In this document: positions 20,167 through 27,007 of the stretch, piece by piece | Layout of the letters: each line of letters opens with the position of its first letter | How positions within the stretch are numbered: the first letter of the stretch is position 1 | IMG/VR virus record: IMGVR_UViG_3300034071_002719 | Span: 1-27,007 of that record | Source: a virus | DNA: 27,007 bases | Strand: one strand, 5' to 3' | Program-made: the position numbers and the translations under genes | The notes under the pieces: generated by a model | What the model was told of the DNA's origin: nothing | What the model saw: the letters and a program-made list of their open reading frames with translations, nothing else | Databases searched by the model: none

Positions 20167-20206
20167 GCAAGATTCCAAATCCCAGATTTACCCACCACCG
20201 CGGGGG

Positions 20207-20212
20207 TATAAT
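20207..20212 (+). promoter_or_regulatory. isolated consensus -10 box before tail chaperone genes
   Basis: TATAAT occurs on the plus strand about 75 bases before the chaperone start, but no -35 is recognisable 16-18 bases upstream. It could restart transcription after the hairpin at 20137. The rest of 20118-20287 contains no gene I can support; AGGGAG precedes ATG 20288. Confidence 0.35.
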
Positions 20213-20287
20213 CATGTGGCCCAAGGGAGGCGGAGAATCCGCACGGGCATCCATTAAATGTGCGCAAGCACGGAAGTAGGGAGAAAT

Positions 20288-20581
20288 ATGAGCACACTGG
20301 CAGAACTAAAGGCAAGCAAGGCCTTGAACCTTAACGACCTAGCGGAACTTGAAGAAAAGTATGGTCCGCTTGACCAGATTGATCTTGCTCGGTTTGGCGT
20401 CGTCCGAAGGATTTTGTGGCTCGTTATCCGAAAGGGTGAGCCTGGAATCAGCGAAGAGGCTGTTGGCGAGCGATTTACAGTTGAAACAATGCAGGACGAA
20501 GTAACAAAGGTGCTGCAGGCAAGCGGTCTTCTTGGCACCGGCGACAACTCGGGAAAAGCGGAGGCGGCTGGGGAAGCCTGA
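20288..20581 (+). CDS. tail assembly chaperone G
   Basis: A 97-residue protein, mainly helical, between tail tube and tape measure: the position of lambda gpG. Features are LNLNDLAELEEKYGPLDQID and ISEEAVGERFTVETMQDEVT (helical, acidic). It should bind the tape measure during tail assembly and not stay in the virion. ATG 20288 is preferred over an upstream in-frame ATG (20258) because AGGGAG lies at proper distance. Near the end is the slippery heptamer GGGAAAA, placed correctly for a -1 shift into the next frame. Confidence 0.85.
   Translation: MSTLAELKASKALNLNDLAELEEKYGPLDQIDLARFGVVRRILWLVIRKGEPGISEEAVGERFTVETMQDEVTKVLQASGLLGTGDNSGKAEAAGEA
20551..20557 (+). promoter_or_regulatory. -1 programmed ribosomal frameshift site
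   Basis: The heptamer G GGA AAA is in the zero-frame phase required for X XXY YYZ slippage (codons GGA 20552, AAA 20555). Lambda uses GGGAAAG at the same place in its tail chaperone pair. Small stems downstream (GGCT/AGCC; GGCGTC/GACGCC near 20595-20613) could help. Confidence 0.88.
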
Positions 20582-20829
20582 ACTGGGGAGAGCTGATGGC
20601 GTCTTATTCAGACGCCTTTGGCTTCACCCCACAACAGTTTCTCCAACTGACGCTCCCTCAACTAGCTGACTTTGCGGAATTTGCAAAGAAGCGAGACGAG
20701 GAGATGAAACGTCAGAACAAGCCGCAGCCTGGCTCGTCTGGCACCGCTGGGACAAAAACGTCCCTAGAGCAAATGGTATCCCAATTCGGAACACATAAGG
20801 CAAAGGCGGAACTATTAAACAATGGCTGA
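20557..20829 (+). CDS. T part of the GT tail chaperone, made by -1 frameshift
   Basis: After slippage at 20551-20557 the ribosome continues for 90 codons to the TGA at 20827, giving a GT fusion of about 180 residues (90 from G plus 90). The added part begins SGGGWGSLNWGELMASYSDA and contains FGFTPQQFLQLTLPQLADF, the usual T-domain pattern of a helix with a Pro-rich LTL turn, then charged KKRDEEMKRQNK. An ATG at 20596 exists in this frame but has a poor context, and the coding-like sequence begins before it (GWGSLNWGEL), so frameshift expression is the better model. The end overlaps the tape measure start by eight bases. Confidence 0.85.
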   Translation, partial: SGGGWGSLNWGELMASYSDAFGFTPQQFLQLTLPQLADFAEFAKKRDEEMKRQNKPQPGSSGTAGTKTSLEQMVSQFGTHKAKAELLNNG

Positions 20830-23800
20830 GTCTGAAGTACAGCAACTAGAGTTAAGGCTTAAGGCCGCAGTAGAGGGCCTTGATAAGGTCGTTGCCACCG
20901 AGCGCCATCTTACCAATATCCTTGCGCTTTATGAAAAAATTCAGCGCGCAACAAGCCTTGCAAAGGGCCTTGGCGCTATGCCGAGGCAGCCGCTAGAGAG
21001 TCGCGGTGCAAGCGCGAGCAAGGAAGACCTGCGTAGCGGTTTCGGCTCAACAAACTACGCGGATGCTGAATATCAAAAAAATCTTCGCGACTGGAATGCA
21101 AAGCGCGCAGAAATAAACAACGCCATTAGCGAAGCAGCGAACTTTGGCAAGCAGTTCGGAGATGCATTTTCTAGCAGCAGTACTGGTAAAGAGCTTTCTA
21201 ATTTTTCAGATCAGGCAAAGCGTCTAGATCAAGACGGGGGCGCTTACTACAAAACATTTGCTGAGGCGGCAGAAAAACTAGATAAGGCGATTGACACTAG
21301 GCGTGCGTCCAAGGTGGCCGAGCTTGATGAAATTCAAAGAGATTTTGAATATGTAGGCAAGAACAAAAAGAAAGAGATTGTCCCTGGAAGCGGTGGTGCG
21401 CTCAGGCGCGCAGAGCAGGAAGCGGGAAGGGCAGAGGCAGACCTTGCTGCCGCAAGACAACGGCTTTCATCAACAGAAGCAGAATCTTCGCAAAAAAAGA
21501 CTAAGGCCGTAAAAGAAGAAACGAAAGCGGTTAAAGACGCCGCCGACCTTGGGACCGCCGCGTCAAAGAAAATTGCTCAGACCGTCAAGTCCCCAGAAGT
21601 AGCTAGGGCTAAGCAGAGGCAGGTTGAGGCGGTTGCACAAGAGGCTGCTGCCGCACAGGACCTCACCCCAACGCGATCTAGGAAGGCTGGTCCATTCAGC
21701 GAGGCGGAAAAGGCGGCGCAGGCCCAGCGTCTTGCGGTACAGGAAGCCGAGTACCAACAGATTCGTCAGGCTCAAGCCCAGCGCCAAGCGCTGCTTGGTC
21801 AACTTGGCTCAAGCCTGCGCGGCGCTCTTGGGACGGCCGCTCAAAGCCCATTCGGACGAGCGTATGGTCCGACAATCCGAGAGCTTCGCGGCTCGCAGCT
21901 TCCCCTTGCCGACCGAAGACTTACTGGCGCTGGCGCACCAATGGGTGCAGTCAACACACAAGCCCTACAGGCTGCATTCTCATCGTTAGCATCTGCTGCA
22001 GATAGAGCCGCGGCAAACCTATCTCGCATCGCCGCAGCATCAGTTGGCAGCGGGGGAGGTGGCGGTGGTGGTGGTGGTGGTGGTGTGGCTATGCCAGCTG
22101 TCAGCGCAACAGAGGCAGGACTTGCTCGTTCTGTTATTGCGGAGATGCTTGCCTTCCCAAAGGCATGGTCGCAAGTTCACGGTGCAATGCGATTCAACGA
22201 GGCGCAGTTCAATAAAGACTACGACCTTGGCAAGCAGCTTGAGGCAAGGAATCAGAAGGCAACCGCCGCATATAACCGAGCAATTGCCAGTACGGGCAAT
22301 CTTTGGACAAATGCAAGTCAGGGCGCGCGTGGATTTAGAAATGAACAAGATGGAATTCTTGGTCAGGTCAAAAATGTCATTGGCCTTGCTGCTGGCTATC
22401 AAGTACTTCAGGGGATAGCAACTGAGCTTGGTCAAGTCTTTGGGCATCTGAAGGGCGGAATCATCGGCTATAACGCGATGATTGAGCAGGCAACGGTCGG
22501 GTTTACAACGCTCTTCCGTAACCAATACGACCAAGTTATGCAATCTACCACGGCATTCAATGCGCAAAAGGATGCTATTGACTACATCCAAATGGGCTAT
22601 AGCAGCGCAGGTGAAGCCGCAGAGGCCATGATCGGTACGATCAAGGAATTTGCAAACATTACACCGTTCCGATTCCCAGAGCTTCAGGACTCCGCACTTA
22701 GGATGCGCGCATTCGGCTTCGGGATGCAAGAAATTTTGAAGTCAACAAAGAATGCTGAAACTGGGGCACTAGAGTTTTCTGGTGCAGTGGTATCGGTAGG
22801 TAACGCAGTCTCGGCTCTTGGCGGTGGGGCCGATGCGTTCCGACGAATCACATACGCACTCGGCCAAATGAAGCAAGCTGGTCGTGTCTATCAAAACGAC
22901 ATGATGCAGCTGGCTAACGCGGGTATTGGTGGATACAAGTACATTGCAAACGCACTGCGCAGAGAAATTACAAAAGACAACACTGGTAAGCGCGAGGATG
23001 TTAAAGAAGGCTACGCAAAGCTATACGACGAACTAAGCGGAAACGCTATTGAAACGGTTCGCCGGCTTACGACTAACGGCCAGATCTCTGGAGAGGCCGC
23101 CGCCAGGGCAATCATGGACGGAATGAACGAAGAGTTTAAGGGCGGAATGGAGGACCAAAGCAAAACGTTTATTGGTGCCTTGAGCACCGTTGCTGACGTT
23201 TCACAGAGCCTTGTCGCCACCATGTTTGAGCCGATGTTCAAGTCAGTTAGCGACATAACGTATCAGTTTGGACAGTTCCTCCAGACAGACGAGGCCAAGG
23301 CGTTTGCGGCCGAGATGAAAAACGTTATTACAGGAATAAAGGACGCATTTGGTGGGGTTGGGGACACCGTTTCCAGAATTGTAATGGGTGTGTTTAGCGA
23401 TCTTTCCAGCGCAATAGACAAGGCTTCTGGGGCAACGGCTGGATTTGGCAGCGCTGCTGGCGCCGTATTTACATACTTCAAAAATGGAATAGGGGCTATC
23501 GGCGATGCTCTATCTAATACATACGTTCGCCAGATAGCACTTGCCGCCGCGGCAACAAAAACTGTATTTGCCTTCCAGGCCTCCAACCCGTTCCTCTCTC
23601 AGGTAATGCTGCTAATCGCGGCTATTGGGTTAATGAAAACAGCATATGATCAAAATATTGGAAACGTACAGCAAAACTTTGACAAGCTTTACACGTCGGT
23701 TCAGCCCCTTGTAAAGATTATTCAGCAGGACTTGCTACCTGCGCTTGGTGAGTTTGCCGCAATATTTGGTCTAATTGTAGTTGACACTTTGATTGTCGCA

Positions 23801-26491
23801 TTCAAGGCTCTTGAGCCAGCAATAACAGTCATTGTTCGTGCGTTTGCAGAGTTGATAAAAGCGATTGCATCGCTCAAGGCGCCAGTAGCAATTGCAGCTA
23901 TTGCACTAGCAAGCATGTTTGTTGGTAGCAAGATTGTTTCTGGGTTCAGCGCAATTTCCCGAAAGATTACAGAGTTGCTCTTTAAGTACGACCAGCTTGC
24001 AAAGAAGGCTCGAGTTGCCGCGGCCGCCATGGCGGCACCGCCTGGGTACACGGCTGTTGGGGTTGGAAAGTACCGAATGGTCACAGACCCAACTACTGGG
24101 AAGAAGACCAGAGACTATTACCTAACGGGTGAGAGCGAGCTTGTAAAAAAGAATCGCGGCCAGATCGCGATTCAAAACAATGAACCAACGTCCCGCGTTT
24201 TCCCAGGTGCGATGGCGCTTGCGGGAGGACTTCTAAGAAATGTCCCTGGCGCCGTGGGCGGCGGGCTGCTTGCAACTGGGATGCTTGCAGAAATGGGCGG
24301 TGGGGCAAGTAACGAAATAACTTCTCTTGTTAACCAGGTTGGTACAGCGCTCTTTGGTTTTTCAATGCTTCAAAACATTTTCCCTGTTGGAAGTATGGAG
24401 ATTATTAAAAAAGGGCTAAAGGACTTTGGCGATGTACTTAGCGGCAGCATCTCTAAACTGCCTTTTGACAAAATTGCAAATGGTTTTAAGGCGATATATA
24501 ACTCACTTGGGGAACTTGGATACAAGGCTGGCGGGGCTATTGCTGGCAAACTCGGCGCAAGCGCGGCCGCCTCAGCGGTGACTGCTCAGGTTGTGGCGGC
24601 AATTGTTGCCGTTGGCGGCGTTGCAATGATCGTTGCGCTGGCAGTTGCGGCGGCAGCACTGTTCCTAAAAGATCTTCTACCGCCAGAAGGGACTGGTGCG
24701 CCAAGAAAAGGAACTGCGTCATATAACTATCTAACTGGCACATATAACACTGGCGATACATCCGTTCCATACGGGGCTCGCGCACAGGGGGCGGGTATTG
24801 GCCAGCGTAAAGCCCCACGCACAGAAGTCACAAATATGCCGGGCTTTGTTGAATTCCGTGAAGGCGAGCGGAATATGGGCGCTATTGCTGACGAGACGGA
24901 AAGAACCACTAAGGGCGTTGATGCGGTTAACAAGGAGTATGGTCTGCTTATTAACCAGCAGAACAAGGCAATTGGGGGTCAAGAGCTTCTTAACCTAAAG
25001 CTTCAGCGAGCACGCGAAGCCCTTGGAAATGCTACTGAAAAATTCCAGCAGCTTGCAACTGCTTCTCTTGAGCGACTCCTCAATCCAGAAACCCGCGTAA
25101 ATCCATATACGGGGCTCCAAGAGGCTGGGATGTCGGCCGAAGAGTTGCTTGAGATTGAGCAAGAAATGTCAATGGTTGAGTTTACAAACGCTGACGGTCT
25201 TGCTCGCTCGTTTGAGGAGTATAGGGATCTTCTGGTCGCCATCAAGCCGCTTTCAGAGGGCGACCTGACCAATGGCAGGCTTAACCTGAAGGCGGTAAAC
25301 GAACGCCTTAAGATTGAGAAAGAGCGACGCAAAGAAAAAGAGCGAATAAAGGCGCTTGCAGAGGCAGAGTACGACCTCGGCCTTGCTGTGCTTAAGCAGT
25401 ACGACGAATCTGTTAACCCTCTTGAAAGAGCCGTTTCCCTGCGAAACGCGCAGATGAAATACGAAAAAGACACTCAAGACCTGCAAATGCGCGGAATTGA
25501 GAACATGGTTGAGCAGGTGTCTTCTTCTGGGATGTGGACTCAAGCAAACCGAGCAACAAAGAAGCGACTTGAGGATCTTCGTAAGGGCCAAGAGCTTGTC
25601 CTCAATGAAATGCGTGACATGTTTGAAAAATACAATCAGGATGTTGCGTTTATCCTTGCAAACCCAAATCTTTCTGCTGCTGCAAAAGCAGAGAAAATAA
25701 ACGAACTCTTTGCAACCCTACGAACTCGTCTTGGAGAGCAATTTGGGGTTACTGAAAAAGTTCTTACAGATCAACAGGCAATTTTTAACAGCCAGATCGG
25801 CGCTGTTATTGCAGCCGCAAATGCAGCGGGTCAAGTAATACCGGAAATTACTTGGACTCAAACACTCCTTGGGAACGTTAAGGCTGGGCTAGACGGACTT
25901 ATTACAATGATGGAGAGCAAGGCAAAAAGAATTGCTGATTTGATTGCCGCCATCAAGTCAGCTGCAAGCCAGGATACCTCTGCGCCAGCTGGAGATACCG
26001 CTAAGTCAGTAGCTGCAAAGCTAGCAAAGGTTAATTCGCTTCTTCTTTCAAGTGGAAGGATTGGAGAACAAGAGCGAGCTGGATACACTAGGGGTATCAA
26101 CCAACTCAGACAAATGACTGACCTTGATGCAATTAGGATTCAGTACAACAAACTTTACGGTCAGCTTGTACGCGCTGGCGCAACTGATGCAGATTTTCAG
26201 GTTGCTGGGTTTCACCGCGGCGGCGTGATGCCAGCAAACCGTTTTGCGCTTGTTGGCGAGAAAGGCCCAGAGTTGATTGTCCCAGAGAGTCGCGGGCTTG
26301 TGCTGAACAACGGAATCACCAGCCGCATTCTGGGCATGCTTGGGTCGGGTGGAGCAGCGTCAACGTCTAGCAATGTTACAATTAACGTCAACAACCCTGT
26401 TATCAGGAACGAAAACGACATTAGGAAGCTTGCTCAAGAAATTTCTAGGGTTCAGGCAAGCCAGTTTAGGACTGAGGGCGGGAGGCTCTAA
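20822..26491 (+). CDS. tail tape measure protein
   Basis: An 1889-residue tape measure, the longest gene here. Residues 1-340 are charged and Ala-rich coiled coil (EAEYQQIRQAQAQRQALLGQ). A Gly run follows at about 412-422. About 540-800 is the conserved tape-measure region (FANITPFRFPELQDSALRMR; ALGQMKQAGRVYQNDMMQLA). Hydrophobic segments, probably membrane-interacting, are near 925-945, 980-1005, 1020-1040 and 1250-1285. The C-terminus has VGEKGPELIVPESRG (about 1812-1826), a common tape-measure end motif. No peptidase or lysozyme motif was seen. At about 1.5 angstrom per residue the tail should be near 280 nm. ATG 20822 overlaps the T frame; TAA shares its A with the next start. Confidence 0.95.
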   Translation: MAESEVQQLELRLKAAVEGLDKVVATERHLTNILALYEKIQRATSLAKGLGAMPRQPLESRGASASKEDLRSGFGSTNYADAEYQKNLRDWNAKRAEINNAISEAANFGKQFGDAFSSSSTGKELSNFSDQAKRLDQDGGAYYKTFAEAAEKLDKAIDTRRASKVAELDEIQRDFEYVGKNKKKEIVPGSGGALRRAEQEAGRAEADLAAARQRLSSTEAESSQKKTKAVKEETKAVKDAADLGTAASKKIAQTVKSPEVARAKQRQVEAVAQEAAAAQDLTPTRSRKAGPFSEAEKAAQAQRLAVQEAEYQQIRQAQAQRQALLGQLGSSLRGALGTAAQSPFGRAYGPTIRELRGSQLPLADRRLTGAGAPMGAVNTQALQAAFSSLASAADRAAANLSRIAAASVGSGGGGGGGGGGGVAMPAVSATEAGLARSVIAEMLAFPKAWSQVHGAMRFNEAQFNKDYDLGKQLEARNQKATAAYNRAIASTGNLWTNASQGARGFRNEQDGILGQVKNVIGLAAGYQVLQGIATELGQVFGHLKGGIIGYNAMIEQATVGFTTLFRNQYDQVMQSTTAFNAQKDAIDYIQMGYSSAGEAAEAMIGTIKEFANITPFRFPELQDSALRMRAFGFGMQEILKSTKNAETGALEFSGAVVSVGNAVSALGGGADAFRRITYALGQMKQAGRVYQNDMMQLANAGIGGYKYIANALRREITKDNTGKREDVKEGYAKLYDELSGNAIETVRRLTTNGQISGEAAARAIMDGMNEEFKGGMEDQSKTFIGALSTVADVSQSLVATMFEPMFKSVSDITYQFGQFLQTDEAKAFAAEMKNVITGIKDAFGGVGDTVSRIVMGVFSDLSSAIDKASGATAGFGSAAGAVFTYFKNGIGAIGDALSNTYVRQIALAAAATKTVFAFQASNPFLSQVMLLIAAIGLMKTAYDQNIGNVQQNFDKLYTSVQPLVKIIQQDLLPALGEFAAIFGLIVVDTLIVAFKALEPAITVIVRAFAELIKAIASLKAPVAIAAIALASMFVGSKIVSGFSAISRKITELLFKYDQLAKKARVAAAAMAAPPGYTAVGVGKYRMVTDPTTGKKTRDYYLTGESELVKKNRGQIAIQNNEPTSRVFPGAMALAGGLLRNVPGAVGGGLLATGMLAEMGGGASNEITSLVNQVGTALFGFSMLQNIFPVGSMEIIKKGLKDFGDVLSGSISKLPFDKIANGFKAIYNSLGELGYKAGGAIAGKLGASAAASAVTAQVVAAIVAVGGVAMIVALAVAAAALFLKDLLPPEGTGAPRKGTASYNYLTGTYNTGDTSVPYGARAQGAGIGQRKAPRTEVTNMPGFVEFREGERNMGAIADETERTTKGVDAVNKEYGLLINQQNKAIGGQELLNLKLQRAREALGNATEKFQQLATASLERLLNPETRVNPYTGLQEAGMSAEELLEIEQEMSMVEFTNADGLARSFEEYRDLLVAIKPLSEGDLTNGRLNLKAVNERLKIEKERRKEKERIKALAEAEYDLGLAVLKQYDESVNPLERAVSLRNAQMKYEKDTQDLQMRGIENMVEQVSSSGMWTQANRATKKRLEDLRKGQELVLNEMRDMFEKYNQDVAFILANPNLSAAAKAEKINELFATLRTRLGEQFGVTEKVLTDQQAIFNSQIGAVIAAANAAGQVIPEITWTQTLLGNVKAGLDGLITMMESKAKRIADLIAAIKSAASQDTSAPAGDTAKSVAAKLAKVNSLLLSSGRIGEQERAGYTRGINQLRQMTDLDAIRIQYNKLYGQLVRAGATDADFQVAGFHRGGVMPANRFALVGEKGPELIVPESRGLVLNNGITSRILGMLGSGGAASTSSNVTINVNNPVIRNENDIRKLAQEISRVQASQFRTEGGRL
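22052..22085 (+). repeat. GGT-rich simple repeat coding for poly-glycine
   Basis: An imperfect (GGN/GGT) run within the tape measure gene encoding 11 glycines. It joins the N-terminal coiled-coil part to the rest and acts as a flexible hinge. Gain or loss of units keeps the frame. Confidence 0.85.
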
Positions 26492-27007
26492 TGGCTGAAA
26501 TTCGCGTATACATACAGCCTCGGCTTCCTGCTGCCTCCAGTCAAACAACGTTCTATGACTTCAGCAAGCATGTTGAGTTTGACTCCCTTGAGTGGGAGCA
26601 GAACGATCAGGGCAATGCCTCAACAATGCGGGCAAACATCTACAGCATCATGCCCGTCAGCACCACGAACTGGGCATCGTACACAGGGGCGACAGAGGCC
26701 ATCAAGATCCAAAACGCCATAGACGATCAGTTCTACCACCTTGATATCCCCTCTAGGACAGAGATCCAGATTCGCGACGTATCCACGAGCCCGCACACCA
26801 TCCTTTGGGGCGGGGTCGTCACAAGGGTTTCTGAGAACAGAGATGGCGGTGCCATTGTTGGCTCCGTTGAGGCAGTGGATTATACCGCGCTCCTTGATGA
26901 GGCTGTTGCCCTTGAGTTCACGCCGCTTGCAAACTCAACCATCAAGCAGACCATCACTAGCGGCACGTACACGTTTACCCCGAGCTTTGCTGAGAGGACT
27001 GCGGGTC
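26491..27007 (+). CDS. minor tail / distal tail protein (5' part)
   Basis: The gene starts at the ATG sharing its A with the tape measure stop (TAATG) and is open for 172 codons to the window edge. The sequence is beta-rich: MAEIRVYIQPRL, SKHVEFDSLEWEQNDQGNAS, EIQIRDVSTSPHTILWGGVV, GGAIVGSVEAVDYTALLDEA. A gene right after the tape measure normally encodes the distal tail (Dit-like) or first baseplate protein; the YTALLDEAVAL region also resembles domains of phage minor tail proteins with a hub fold. The missing 3' part prevents a better call. Confidence 0.75.
   Translation, partial: MAEIRVYIQPRLPAASSQTTFYDFSKHVEFDSLEWEQNDQGNASTMRANIYSIMPVSTTNWASYTGATEAIKIQNAIDDQFYHLDIPSRTEIQIRDVSTSPHTILWGGVVTRVSENRDGGAIVGSVEAVDYTALLDEAVALEFTPLANSTIKQTITSGTYTFTPSFAERTAG

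Noticed and set aside
20213-20278. 21-codon plus-strand frame starting one base after TATAAT
   Set aside because: Too close to the -10 box to be transcribed whole, no ribosome-binding site, no folded-protein features.
22052-22085. GGT repeat as a phase-variation switch
   Set aside because: Units are three bases, so length changes keep the reading frame; it is more simply a glycine hinge.
22040-22729. Minus-strand 229-codon frame inside the tape measure gene
   Set aside because: Cys-rich with a poly-Thr run that is just the antisense of the GGT repeat; no start signal; lies opposite strongly coding sequence.
1-27007. tRNA genes, CRISPR array, insertion sequences, integrase or attachment sites
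   Set aside because: I saw no cloverleaf with CCA-type acceptor, no regularly spaced repeats, no transposase or recombinase motifs and no tRNA-like att sequence; a covariance-model scan was not possible here.

Overview
The window is part of a tailed double-stranded DNA phage genome (Caudoviricetes). The morphology is siphovirus-like: portal, prohead protease, HK97-fold capsid, neck proteins, major tail protein, G/GT tail chaperones made by a -1 frameshift, an 1889-residue tape measure and the start of a minor tail protein, with no sheath gene. Base composition looks close to half G+C. The host cannot be named. Several promoters put a -10 box exactly six bases before an ATG with no Shine-Dalgarno sequence, i.e. 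predicted leaderless mRNAs; these are common in Actinobacteria, so an actinobacterial host is a reasonable guess only. No tRNA, integrase, CRISPR array, terminase large subunit or lysin is visible.

Left part, 1-6646, all on the minus strand, is an early DNA-metabolism operon. Read in the direction of transcription it holds a zinc-finger/HTH protein, two small genes (one HTH), a probable single-strand annealing protein, a PD-(D/E)XK exonuclease, a small unknown, a DnaC-like helicase loader, a cytosine-5 methyltransferase (with a second gene nested in another frame), a RusA-like resolvase, SSB, an unknown, thioredoxin and a ParB-like protein that leaves the window. Most genes overlap by 1-20 bases. 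A strong promoter with a 12-base palindrome lies at 6670-6698.

Middle part, 6710-10575, also minus strand, has two further units. One is a predicted leaderless PD-(D/E)XK nuclease plus HNH nuclease, from a promoter at 7528-7556. The other is a three-CxxC zinc protein, a 75-residue unknown, the portal and a 49-residue Cys-containing protein. The portal carries a HAD-phosphatase-like domain and a further C-terminal domain.

Right part, 10787-27007, is the plus-strand morphogenesis block: protease-scaffold, capsid, strong terminator, neck genes, tail terminator-like gene, tail tube, frameshifted chaperones, tape measure and minor tail protein. It is interrupted by three minus-strand cassettes, each with its own candidate promoter: a glycosyltransferase (14354-15235), a metallophosphoesterase with a small RHRR protein (17115-18583), and a small coiled-coil membrane protein (18690-18986). 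After two of these the plus strand restarts from a predicted leaderless promoter (15320 and 19088).

The most notable points are the gene nested inside the methyltransferase with its own perfect Shine-Dalgarno sequence, the methyltransferase motif IX lying in the wrong frame, the portal-HAD fusion with an altered nucleophile, the repeated leaderless promoter geometry, and a protease-scaffold gene with two HVA1/DUF2945-like domains and a likely internal scaffold start.
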